Shown here: positions 6,927 to 14,887 of the stretch, in pieces
Layout of the letters: every line of letters starts with the position of its first letter
Numbering within the stretch: position 1 is the stretch's first letter
DNA from: Bdellovibrionales bacterium
GTDB lineage: Bacteria > Bdellovibrionota > Bdellovibrionia > Bdellovibrionales > UBA1609
Direction: 5' to 3'
DNA length: 32,762 nucleotides
Assembly (NCBI GenBank): GCA_022842925.1
Contig: JALHOQ010000013.1
Span: forward strand, 1-32,762
The notes under the pieces: generated by a model
Databases searched by the model: none
What the model was told of the DNA's origin: nothing
What the model saw: the letters and a program-made list of their open reading frames with translations, nothing else
Made by a program: the position numbers and the translations under genes

Positions 6927-8529
6927 ATTCTTGAACGGCCCTTTGGCCGGACAAATCGTGCCGCTCAACAAACACTCCACTCTGCTGGGGCGAGCGCCGA
7001 ATTGCGACATCAAGATTCCAAGCGGTAATATTTCAAAAGAACACACCCGCATCGAAGTCTTTGACGACAAGCTGATCATCTCGGATGCGGGATCACGCAA
7101 CGGCACATTCCTCAACGGCATTCAGATTCGCTCGCAGAAAGCCAAATCCGGCGACAAGATCGCCATTCACGATATTTTCTTTGAGGTGCAAAAGGTCCCC
7201 GACGGATGGGCTCAACGCTACCAGCAGCCGTACCCCGTTTACGGTCAGCCGCATGCTCAGCAACAGCAAGCCTATAATGGCAATGCCGCTTATCAACAGC
7301 AACCGATCCAAGGTGAACCGATCCCGCAAGATGAGATGCAACAGGAAGATTTCGCCGCCAATTTTCCACGTTGGGCTTCGGGCGCCCAAGGGTACATGGA
7401 AGATGTGGTCCTGCCGGGAGTTTATAAACTTCCCGAGATGTTCGAATTCAAATGGGTGCTGGCGGGCTTTATGGCTGGGTTTATCCTCCTCGTCACCGCC
7501 CTGTCGTCCATCCCGCTCGTGCAAATTCTAAAGGTCAGCATCGAAGAAGAAAGCCAGCAACACGCGATGACGATCGCCACGACACTGGCGCGAATCAATC
7601 GACCGTTTCTGACTGCGGGTCAGGAGACCAGTGCGAACGTCGAAATCGCCACATCGCGACCGGGCGTGGCCAAGGCCTACATTATCTCCAATGTCGACGG
7701 CAATGTGATCGCCCCCGCTTCCGAATCGGGAAAATATCCGAACATGGATTACGTGCACGAGGGACGCAAGGGCAACAAGGAAACTGTCAGTCAGGTGGAC
7801 GACAACACGGTCGTGGCCATGGTTCCCGTAACCGCCTACAATCAAGACGTCGGCGCGCAAACGGTCACGCATTGGGCCGTGGTCTATTACGATATGAGTT
7901 CGCTCGCCGTCGACGACGGCCGCGTGTTGTCGTTGTTTATCACAACTCTTTTCATCTCGCTGATTCTCGGCTTCATTCTTTTTTACTTTCTCTACAAGTC
8001 CATCGAATACCCGATCCGAAGTATCAACCGCCAGCTCGATACCGCGTTGAAGGACGGACTCGACACGATCAACGTGACGTACCAGTTCCCTGCCATTCAA
8101 CTATTGGCCTCTAATATTTCAAGCGCGCTCAATCGCATTCTCACCGGAGGCGAAGGCGGCGGCAACCGCGTGATGGAGCACGACCGAAATCGCGAAGTAC
8201 AAAACCTTGTGGAACTGATCGGCTTCGCCGCCATCGGAGTGCGTGCCGCTGATCTCTCTATCGCCGCCGTTAACCAAACCGCCGAGGCGCGTCTCGGAAT
8301 GCCAGCCGCGCAACTGACCACGATCAACGTCAATGAGATTTCGGATCAGGCACTCAAACTCAGCATCAAGGATTTGATCGAACGCGTGGACCAAAATCCG
8401 GACGACCTGGCCTCCAACGAGCTCGAGTTTAGCGGCTTGAATTTTCAGATTGTGGCCCAGTCGGTCTTTGGCACCGGAAAGATCGCCTATTATCTAATTG
8501 TGCTGCTGCCCACGCAGGAGGGTGAATGA
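6913..8529 (+). CDS. FHA-domain transmembrane sensor protein (FHA-TM-sensor-TM-HAMP/PAS-like)
   Basis: A 538-residue multidomain protein. Residues 1-95 form an FHA domain, which reads phosphothreonine: STLLGRAPNCDIKI, SKEHTRIE, and DAGSRNGTFLNG (all key loops intact). A Gln/Pro/Tyr-rich linker (about 100-150) leads to TM1 (about 181-203). A roughly 135-residue extracytoplasmic region resembles a small Cache/PAS sensor (VAKAYIISNVDGNVIAP). TM2 follows (about 339-362), then a HAMP-like helix pair (IEYPIRSINRQLDTALKDG) and a C-terminal PAS-like region. No kinase, cyclase or methyl-acceptor domain is present. ATG 6913 is preferred to the track GTG at 6901, because the FHA domain starts right at MWILRFLNGPLAG and GGGTGA sits about eight bases upstream. 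The stop overlaps the next ATG (ATGA). Confidence 0.85.
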   Translation: MWILRFLNGPLAGQIVPLNKHSTLLGRAPNCDIKIPSGNISKEHTRIEVFDDKLIISDAGSRNGTFLNGIQIRSQKAKSGDKIAIHDIFFEVQKVPDGWAQRYQQPYPVYGQPHAQQQQAYNGNAAYQQQPIQGEPIPQDEMQQEDFAANFPRWASGAQGYMEDVVLPGVYKLPEMFEFKWVLAGFMAGFILLVTALSSIPLVQILKVSIEEESQQHAMTIATTLARINRPFLTAGQETSANVEIATSRPGVAKAYIISNVDGNVIAPASESGKYPNMDYVHEGRKGNKETVSQVDDNTVVAMVPVTAYNQDVGAQTVTHWAVVYYDMSSLAVDDGRVLSLFITTLFISLILGFILFYFLYKSIEYPIRSINRQLDTALKDGLDTINVTYQFPAIQLLASNISSALNRILTGGEGGGNRVMEHDRNREVQNLVELIGFAAIGVRAADLSIAAVNQTAEARLGMPAAQLTTINVNEISDQALKLSIKDLIERVDQNPDDLASNELEFSGLNFQIVAQSVFGTGKIAYYLIVLLPTQEGE

Positions 8530-9509
8530 GTTCGGCCGTTGCCGTATCCTCAGCCCCTGAGACTAAATGGACCGTCGTGCGCGGGCCGATGAAGGGCGTG
8601 GTACGACTGATGAGCCAGTCTCAGTTTACGATCGGGCGCAGTACGGAATGCGATTTCGTGATCGTGAACGACCCGAAATGCTCGCGTAAGCACGTGACCA
8701 TCTTGATCACGCCTCAAGGTTGCGAGGCGATCAGCCAGAATGATAAAAACCTGCTCTTAATCAACGGCCAAGAGGTGGACCGAGCCCGGCTTCGCGACGG
8801 CGACGTCTTGACGGTTGGTGAAACCGAAATTCAATTCAATGCCACGAGCACCGCGCGACGGCCGGAGATGCCGGTCGCGATGGCTCGGCCTTATCCAATG
8901 CCGGGCCCTGGAAGTCATCCTGTTCATATGCAGCCTCATCCCGCGGCTCCACCGCGACGCCCGCGCCGGCCCAAAAATTCGAACAACCGTCTCGTCATAT
9001 ATTTTGTGATCGGTCTTTTCTTCCTGTGGATCTTCACCACCGACGGCGGCAAAAAGAAACCGACCATCGACATTCGCACGGATCAAAAGATCCAGGCCGA
9101 CATTGAAGCCGCGAACAAGCTTAAAGAACAAGCCGAAACACAGGCCGCCAAGCGCCTTGATCAATCGGTCACCGTGCGCCAAGCCCAAGAGAATTACGTG
9201 CGTGGCTTTCGCGATTACAAAAAAGGCCAATATGATCGCTCGCTCACAAACTTCCAGGCCTGTCTCGCACTCCACCCCGACCATGTTCTTTGCAATCGCT
9301 ATATTCGCCTGGCTCAGCGCAAGTTCAATGAATTGATTCAGTATGAAGTCATTCTGGGCCGCAAGTACCGAGATCAGAATCAATTCCGCGCCTGCATGTC
9401 GTCTTTTAAGAACGTCATGTCGATGGTCAAGGATTCGAACAGCCCCATATATAAAGAGGCCAAGTCGAACTTTGAAGCCTGCAACTCCTTTGTGGAGGGG
9501 CGGTTCTAA
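8526..9509 (+). CDS. FHA-TM-TPR-like protein
   Basis: A 327-residue protein with an N-terminal FHA domain (about residues 14-105: FTIGRSTECDFVI, CSRKHVTI). The usual GSxNGTxVNG loop is changed to NDKNLLLINGQEV, so ligand binding may be weaker. A Pro/Arg/His-rich linker leads to a single TM segment (about 154-172, LVIYFVIGLFFLWIF), then a charged helix and TPR-like repeats (YVRGFRDYKKGQYDRSLTNFQACLALHPDH and following). If the FHA domain is cytoplasmic, one TM segment puts the TPR region in the periplasm. It overlaps the previous gene by four bases (ATGA) and the next by one (TAATG), so its product is probably made in step with both neighbours. Confidence 0.82.
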   Translation: MSSAVAVSSAPETKWTVVRGPMKGVVRLMSQSQFTIGRSTECDFVIVNDPKCSRKHVTILITPQGCEAISQNDKNLLLINGQEVDRARLRDGDVLTVGETEIQFNATSTARRPEMPVAMARPYPMPGPGSHPVHMQPHPAAPPRRPRRPKNSNNRLVIYFVIGLFFLWIFTTDGGKKKPTIDIRTDQKIQADIEAANKLKEQAETQAAKRLDQSVTVRQAQENYVRGFRDYKKGQYDRSLTNFQACLALHPDHVLCNRYIRLAQRKFNELIQYEVILGRKYRDQNQFRACMSSFKNVMSMVKDSNSPIYKEAKSNFEACNSFVEGRF

Positions 9510-11554
9510 TGGCGAGGCTGATTGTGAAACATCATGGCCAGGAGATCGCCAATCTGAAATTGGAGTTCGGCACGGAATATGTCGCGGGCCGAGCCGCCGA
9601 CGCACAGATTCGTTTGAAAGAGGAGCGCGGAATCTCGCGCCAGCATTTGAAGTTTTATGAGCGCGACGGCCATTGGGTTTGCGAAAGTCTAAGCAAATTC
9701 CTCCTGATTCAACAGGGCAGCCAAAGCATGGAGGTCCTGGAGCTCACCGCGACCTGCTCGTTCACACTGCCGCCCTATGAGTTCCATTTCGACCCTGAAC
9801 AACAGCCGGAAGCGGCACCCGAGTCCGAACAACCATTGAAAAACCTGCCCGTATTCGTTCAGCCGCGAATCGGCGGACCGGCGGGTGGACCCGCCGCCCC
9901 GATAAACTCGAATTTGCCTTCAGCCCATCCGCAGACCACGCACGTTCCCGAAGACACGGCGGTGCGCGGGAACAGTGAGGCGACGGTCGCCGGAGTGACG
10001 ACGCTCGTGCCCTATATTCGCATCAGCTATCCGAATACGGCCGACGACGAAGTGCTTAAGCTCGAAGGCAATCTCTGGGTCGCGGGCCGAGAGCGGGACT
10101 GCGAAATCATGGTCGACAGTCCGCATATCAGCCGGAAACACTTCGAATTGGCGCGCACCAAAGAGGGTTTCTTCGTCACCGATCTCGGCAGCTCCAACGG
10201 CACCAAAGTAAACGGTCAGCGCATTCCTTCGCACGAACCGACCAAGGTCGAGAGCGGCGACGAAATCGCCGTTATGAATATCCGCATGAACTTTGAGATC
10301 CGCGACAATCAGTTCGCCAATCGTCTGGACTCCCTGCCGGTCCCGGCTTTTGACCCGATGTTGGCGGCACCGCCGATGGAATGGTATCCCCCGCCTCAGC
10401 AAATGGCCATGCCGATGGTCTATCCGCAAGAGATGGGTGAGGATTTACCGGCGCTACGCGACTGGAAGAACATCCGCCCCCGGCACATCAAAAAGGTCAG
10501 TTGGAAAAAACATAAAGTCCGAATTCTTCTCGTGGCGCTTCTCCCGCTGGTCCTTTGGGGCGCGCTTAAAAATGATAAACCAAAAGAGCTCCCAAGAGAT
10601 CCGGCCAGCTCCACGACCAGTATTTCCTACGAGAATCTGAAAGCCGAACAAAAGGGCGTGGTCAAAGACTCCTTCCACCTCGCGCGCAATCTCTACGTGC
10701 AGGGCAAGTATGCGTTGTGCTTAACCGAGCTGGCGAAGGTACATGAAATCATCCCGCAGTTTGAGAACTCAAAAGAACTGCAATCCTTCTGCGAACAGGG
10801 CTTAGAACTCGTGCGCCGGCAAGAGGACCTGGACCGCAAAGAGCGCGAGAAAGTTTTTATCGAACAGCAAATCTCGGGCTATGCGGAAAACTGCAAACAA
10901 AAGCTGACGGTCACCGCCACCATCGACGAAACCCGTCAGTGCCTCGCCGACGCGATCGTGCTTGCGCCTGAACACCCCCTCGTTCTGGAAATGATCCATT
11001 CGGCGCAAATGCGAGAGCAGGAACGAAAATCTCTCCAAGAAATGAAGGCCGTCGAAAACGCCAAAATGGAAAAGGGCATGGCTCATTACAACCGAGCCCT
11101 TAAAATCTATAAAAATGGCAAGCTCGCGGCCTCAATCACCGAATTTGAGAGATTCCTAAGGACTGAATATCCAAAAGTGGCAGAGAAAAAGGAAGACGCC
11201 CGCCGCCAGGTCGCCTCGATTCGCCAAGAGTTAAAGGCGAAAGTCGAAGCGCTGGTCGCCCAGTGCAAACAGTTCGGCGAAAAGAACAAGTACCGCGAGG
11301 CCTACAGCGCCTGTTCCAAGGCCGTTGAGGAAGATCCGGGTAACGAGGGTGCCCGAAATTACCGCGACAAACTGACGGCTGATCTGCGACGTGAGATGAA
11401 GGTGATCTACGAGGACAGCGTGCTTGAAGAAAGCCTGGGCAACGTCGACAGCGCCAAGGAAAAGTGGAAAAAGATCATGTCCCACGACATCGACAGCGGC
11501 GAGTACTTTCAGAAAGCCAAATCGAAGATCCAAAAATACGGCGGCGGTTTCTGA
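9509..11554 (+). CDS. Tandem-FHA-TM-TPR protein
   Basis: A 681-residue protein with two FHA domains. The first (about residues 3-95) has VAGRAADAQIRL and ISRQHLKF but a poorly conserved NG loop. The second (about 168-264) is canonical: AGRERDCEIMV, ISRKHFEL, LGSSNGTKVNG. A Pro/Met-rich linker precedes a basic stretch (KKVSWKKHK) and one TM segment (about 338-353). The remaining 320 residues are helical TPR-like repeats (SFHLARNLYVQGKYALCLTELAKV, GMAHYNRALKIYKNGKLAASITEFERFL, CKQFGEKNKYREAYSACSKAVEEDPGN). By the positive-inside rule the TPR half would be periplasmic. It resembles the preceding gene in architecture, so the two may share ancestry. Its stop overlaps the next start (TGATG). Confidence 0.83.
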   Translation: MARLIVKHHGQEIANLKLEFGTEYVAGRAADAQIRLKEERGISRQHLKFYERDGHWVCESLSKFLLIQQGSQSMEVLELTATCSFTLPPYEFHFDPEQQPEAAPESEQPLKNLPVFVQPRIGGPAGGPAAPINSNLPSAHPQTTHVPEDTAVRGNSEATVAGVTTLVPYIRISYPNTADDEVLKLEGNLWVAGRERDCEIMVDSPHISRKHFELARTKEGFFVTDLGSSNGTKVNGQRIPSHEPTKVESGDEIAVMNIRMNFEIRDNQFANRLDSLPVPAFDPMLAAPPMEWYPPPQQMAMPMVYPQEMGEDLPALRDWKNIRPRHIKKVSWKKHKVRILLVALLPLVLWGALKNDKPKELPRDPASSTTSISYENLKAEQKGVVKDSFHLARNLYVQGKYALCLTELAKVHEIIPQFENSKELQSFCEQGLELVRRQEDLDRKEREKVFIEQQISGYAENCKQKLTVTATIDETRQCLADAIVLAPEHPLVLEMIHSAQMREQERKSLQEMKAVENAKMEKGMAHYNRALKIYKNGKLAASITEFERFLRTEYPKVAEKKEDARRQVASIRQELKAKVEALVAQCKQFGEKNKYREAYSACSKAVEEDPGNEGARNYRDKLTADLRREMKVIYEDSVLEESLGNVDSAKEKWKKIMSHDIDSGEYFQKAKSKIQKYGGGF

Positions 11555-12237
11555 TGCAACTCGACGAACGCAGTTACGCAGGCCAGATCTTTCGCCCGAA
11601 ACCCGAAACGTACTTCGAAGAGGACGGCTCATTCGGGGTCGTAGCGACGCCGTGGGGGCCCCGGGCCGCCGCAAAACGGACCATCGAAATCCTCAAAGAC
11701 TACATCCTCTCCGCCCGACAGGATATGGAGGCGACGTCGCCCTTCCAAAAGCTGACGTGTCTGTCGCCACTCGCGAACACCTTAAGAGTCGGAGTCATGC
11801 TGGCCAACGATTCCCTGTATCGCGAAGAGAACAAAAACGAGCACATTTCGGGAGTCGAACTGCTGGTTTTCTCCCATCAGTTCGGCGAACTCGCGTTCGC
11901 GCAGGTGGGTCATCCGAACTTTTTCTTGGCCCGGCTGGGAATGCCGTGGATTCCCCTAAGCGTACAATTCGATCTTTCGACCGAATTGAGCCGCCCGCCC
12001 GAAATACTGCCGCCGCTGCCGCAGAATATGATCGGCCTCCACACGACCACCAATCTCAACGTGTCCAGCTTCAAAACCCAAGCTCAAGACCGTTTGATTT
12101 TCCTGAGCCACTCCCACGTCTCGCACCCGATGAATACGGTGACTTTCGAACGAACCTCCCTCGACAAAATCTCTGAAACCTTGGCGCAGCGGCATCCCAA
12201 TCTGCCCTTCTGGCTGGGCGTGCTTGCCCTAGCCTAA
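11554..12237 (+). CDS. Degenerate PP2C-like (pseudo)phosphatase
   Basis: A 227-residue protein. The track ORF starts at 11464, but the ATG at 11554 overlaps the upstream stop (TGATG) and is the natural start. The middle reads like a PP2C/SpoIIE-type phosphatase core: GVELLVFSHQFGELAFAQVGHPNFFLARLG aligns by eye with the usual ..ANVGDSRAYL..G strand pair. QAQDRLIFLSHSHV sits where PP2C has ..GD.LLLCSDGL. In both places the metal-binding Asp is replaced (GDS to GHP, SDG to SHS), and no DGMGG motif is visible at the N-terminus. It is therefore probably catalytically inactive or very divergent. As the last gene of an operon with four FHA domains, a scaffold or phospho-switch role is plausible but is inference. 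Confidence 0.6.
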   Translation: MQLDERSYAGQIFRPKPETYFEEDGSFGVVATPWGPRAAAKRTIEILKDYILSARQDMEATSPFQKLTCLSPLANTLRVGVMLANDSLYREENKNEHISGVELLVFSHQFGELAFAQVGHPNFFLARLGMPWIPLSVQFDLSTELSRPPEILPPLPQNMIGLHTTTNLNVSSFKTQAQDRLIFLSHSHVSHPMNTVTFERTSLDKISETLAQRHPNLPFWLGVLALA

Positions 12238-12268
12238 AAGCCAGACTCGACTTACCTTGGGGTCGGCA

Positions 12269-12297
12269 TTGAATTTGCCGCTGCCCCGTTTGATAAT
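12269..12297 (+). promoter_or_regulatory. Candidate sigma70-type promoter for the radical SAM gene
   Basis: TTGAAT (12269-12274) and GATAAT (12292-12297) are separated by exactly 17 bases. The expected transcription start, about seven bases further on, falls at or beside the ATG at 12305. No Shine-Dalgarno sequence is visible in the AT-rich TTTAAATA before the start, so a leaderless transcript is likely. Confidence 0.6.
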
Positions 12298-12304
12298 TTA
12301 AATA

Positions 12305-13063
12305 ATGGAATTGGTTTACGGTCCGGTTACCTCGCATCGCTATGGCACCACTCTGGGTGTGAATCTGCTTGGTCGCGAGAAAGTCTGTTCTTACAACTGC
12401 GTTTATTGCGGCCTCGGACCGACTAGCCTCACCATGAACAAGGTGAGGAAGGACTACATCTTTCCCTCGCTCGACGACCTTCGCGATGCTTTCCGTCAGT
12501 ATATTAAGAAGTCCGTACCGGTCGACGCCGTGGTCGTATCAGGCAACGGCGAACCCACGCTCTACCCCGAGTTCGACGAAGCCATGCGGATGATTCATCA
12601 CCTGCGTGAGGAGCATCTGCCGGGCAAAAAAATAGTGGTGCTAACCAATGGCGCCCACCTCGATAGCAAAAAGGCCGTGGCCGGACTCGGCCTCGCCGAC
12701 GAACGTGTGATCAAAATCGACGCGGGCAACGATTCCCTGCTGCAAAAGGTGAACGATCCACTTATTCGGATCAATATGGCCAAATTTTTGAACGGTGTGC
12801 ACAAGCTGAAAGACTGCACTGTGCAGTCCCTATTTTTCACCGGCGACATCGACAATACGCTCAACGAAGCGATCGAAGATTGGATCGAGGTCCTCGGCAT
12901 GGTTAAACCCAAAACCATTCAGATTTGTACCCTCACGCGCCCGTCCAAAACTCTCCCTTCGCTAAAGGCGGTTGACGAGGACACCCTATATTCGATCGCT
13001 TTTAAACTCAAAAAGCGCACCGGCTTAGAGGCGAACGTCTTCCCCTTGCCTCAGGCTGGGTAG
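12305..13063 (+). CDS. Radical SAM protein, COG0731-like
   Basis: A 252-residue radical SAM enzyme. The CxxxCxxC cluster motif is CSYNCVYC (Cys 28, 32, 35). It is preceded by YGPVTSHRYGTTLGVNLL, the N-terminal pattern of the COG0731 group (annotated as wyosine-synthetase-like Fe-S oxidoreductases), and followed by VVVSGNGEPTLYPEF, the usual SAM-binding GGEP-type strand. Such proteins use a 4Fe-4S cluster and S-adenosylmethionine to start radical chemistry. True wyosine synthesis is archaeal, so the bacterial substrate is unknown. The gene has its own promoter 67 bases after the FHA operon. Its last 39 bases overlap the convergent sulfatase-like gene. Length and motifs are intact. Confidence 0.82.
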   Translation: MELVYGPVTSHRYGTTLGVNLLGREKVCSYNCVYCGLGPTSLTMNKVRKDYIFPSLDDLRDAFRQYIKKSVPVDAVVVSGNGEPTLYPEFDEAMRMIHHLREEHLPGKKIVVLTNGAHLDSKKAVAGLGLADERVIKIDAGNDSLLQKVNDPLIRINMAKFLNGVHKLKDCTVQSLFFTGDIDNTLNEAIEDWIEVLGMVKPKTIQICTLTRPSKTLPSLKAVDEDTLYSIAFKLKKRTGLEANVFPLPQAG

Positions 13064-14824
13064 TTTCCGCACGAAGGGTTCGAATTCTTTTAAGGTTAGA
13101 AGGTAATCCACAGCGGCCGGTCCCGCCGGCCATTCCCGGTCCACGTCCCAGCGTAGCCCACCGAGAAAGTTCAAGCGGCCGATTTCCTGATCCAGAAGAT
13201 TTTGACTATAGAGGCGTGTGAAGCGCTCCTGTGCCGCGGATCGCTCCTCATCCCCTTCGGCTGTTTGCCAGGAATATAAGGCGAGAATGCGTTCATCCTG
13301 GCACTCCGACTGATACGTTTTCTTGTCACCCTTCGCGTGCAAAATTAAACGCAAGCAGGAATTGCGCGGAAGCGGATAGAACTCCCCCAAGTGTTTGGAG
13401 GCGACGTAAGTTCCGGCCGGATCGCCGATCTCGCTCGCGAGACGCTTTACATCCTTCCAATTCCTCTGCGCCAGAGCCCGGCGGAGATACCAGCGTGTCC
13501 ATGGAGGATTGCCCTTCACCGGCCGGACCCGCCCCTCGCGCCAGAGTTCGCGCGCCACCTGAAGCTGGTCGGTCCAGAACGGACTGACGCCGCGGAACTG
13601 TGGCGCCTTTGTGCTCACCAGTAAATTATTGACGTCCCGACTGAGAGAACTCCACAGTGGGTCCGCCGCTTTCAACGGCATGTTTTCGAGCTTGTCGGTG
13701 AGGGTATTGTAAATCAAGGGTCTGCGGTCATGAATGTAAAGGAACTGCTTTTGTCGGATCGCCCAGCGCACTCCGGCGCCTTCCAGCCACTCGGCCCAAG
13801 CCGACTCCGAAAGAATCAAGCGCTCCTCGTTCCAATTGGGCTCAGGTTGAATCAGCGCCGAGACGAGCGTTTTTGGCTGTAACTCGGTTAAAGAACTCGC
13901 CGGCGGTGTTTCGTTAAGCCAGCCGAAAATGGTGTGACTGACGTCAACCAACGAGACGTTGCGGTCAATGGCCCATTGTAATCCCGTATCACGGACTTTG
14001 CTCACCGGTTTGATAAAGAGCGCCACTTGGGTGCTACTGGACTTCAGACTGAGCAGAGTGGGCTCACCCGTTAGAGACGTCATCGGACGCTCCAGCGAAT
14101 TCAGACCCATAAGCACAACATGTGTGCGATGCCATAGTTTTTCCGCCTTCAGATAGCGGACTAGCACATTGAGGGATTCCATAACCTCCGCCACCTGTCC
14201 CATATGGCTCTTTTCGCGTGGATCACCATCGTCCGAAACCGTGGCCCATTGCGGAAACTGAAGGTCGGCAAAGAAAAGGGTCGCGAAAAACGGCCGGCCA
14301 TCGCGCTGTTGCTCGAGCCAAGACACAGCCAGTTTACTGACTTCAAGTGCCGGTCGAAAGGGCTGTGCAACGCTGGGTTCAAGGTTATCGTCGAAGACCT
14401 CAAATCCCTGAGCCAGGCCGGATTTTCGCCAGATCGGCGCCCCGCCCGAAACGAAGAAGGTATGGTAGCGCCGAAGCGAGGCCACTTCACTTAAGGTTCG
14501 AAACCGGCCTGAAAGGAAGTCGCTGCCGTTGGTGCGCACGCCATGGTCGAAGGGATAAAGGCCCGTTAATACAGAGGCCAGTGCCGCCTGACTTAGGGTG
14601 GACGGAGTGTAGGCATGAGAAAAACGCACTGATTCATCGCAGAACGTGCGCAGACCTTCGAGACTCGACTCGCCCAATTCTTCCGCGTCGCAATTGAGAG
14701 AGTTAAAGCCCAAGCCCTCGACCGCGATGATCAGAATCGACGGCTTGGCATCGCGCGGGAACTCACAGGCCTGTATTCCAAATACGACAGTCAGAGCGGC
14801 GCCGAGCTGATAGACTCGCCCCAT
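13025..14824 (-). CDS. Degenerate sulfatase/alkaline-phosphatase-superfamily lipoprotein
   Basis: A 599-residue exported protein. I take the ATG at 14824 over the track start at 14926, because it has a G-rich SD-like stretch and leaves MGRVYQLGAALTVVFGIQAC as a lipoprotein-type signal peptide (candidate lipidated Cys at residue 20). The fold is recognisable: SILIIAVEGLGFNSLNCD, LRTFCDESVRFSHAYTPSTLSQAALASVLTGLYPFDHGVRTNG, then FFATLFFADLQFP. These align with the sulfatase pattern ..IDTLRAD.., ..LTLPSHASLLTGL.P..HGVR.NG, ..FLFVH..DPH.P. Key residues are changed: the first metal-site Asp is Glu, the DPH motif lacks His, and the FTSDHG strand reads VVLMGLNSL. The enzyme is probably inactive or has altered chemistry. 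About 200 C-terminal residues are unassigned. Confidence 0.65.
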   Translation of the reverse strand: MGRVYQLGAALTVVFGIQACEFPRDAKPSILIIAVEGLGFNSLNCDAEELGESSLEGLRTFCDESVRFSHAYTPSTLSQAALASVLTGLYPFDHGVRTNGSDFLSGRFRTLSEVASLRRYHTFFVSGGAPIWRKSGLAQGFEVFDDNLEPSVAQPFRPALEVSKLAVSWLEQQRDGRPFFATLFFADLQFPQWATVSDDGDPREKSHMGQVAEVMESLNVLVRYLKAEKLWHRTHVVLMGLNSLERPMTSLTGEPTLLSLKSSSTQVALFIKPVSKVRDTGLQWAIDRNVSLVDVSHTIFGWLNETPPASSLTELQPKTLVSALIQPEPNWNEERLILSESAWAEWLEGAGVRWAIRQKQFLYIHDRRPLIYNTLTDKLENMPLKAADPLWSSLSRDVNNLLVSTKAPQFRGVSPFWTDQLQVARELWREGRVRPVKGNPPWTRWYLRRALAQRNWKDVKRLASEIGDPAGTYVASKHLGEFYPLPRNSCLRLILHAKGDKKTYQSECQDERILALYSWQTAEGDEERSAAQERFTRLYSQNLLDQEIGRLNFLGGLRWDVDREWPAGPAAVDYLLTLKEFEPFVRKLPSLRQGEDVRL

Positions 14825-14839
14825 CAACCCCCGCGCCTC

Positions 14840-14869
14840 TTGACCATTTCCACTGCCGGCAGAGATAAT
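14840..14869 (+). promoter_or_regulatory. Candidate sigma70-type promoter for exbB-exbD
   Basis: TTGACC (14840-14845) and GATAAT (14864-14869) are spaced 18 bases apart, each matching five of six consensus positions. The expected start leaves a leader of only about 12 bases containing the strong GGAGG before the ATG at 14888. Confidence 0.6.
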
Positions 14870-14887
14870 TCCTCCCTGGAGGTCCAC

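Noticed and set aside
8757-9605. 282-residue minus-strand ORF
   Set aside because: Opposite the FHA-TM-TPR gene, with composition typical of an antisense shadow and no motif.
11424-12176. 250-residue plus-strand ORF in another frame
   Set aside because: Overlaps the end of the tandem-FHA gene and the PP2C-like gene, and is Arg/Pro-rich shadow sequence. The frame joined by TGATG is the better reading.
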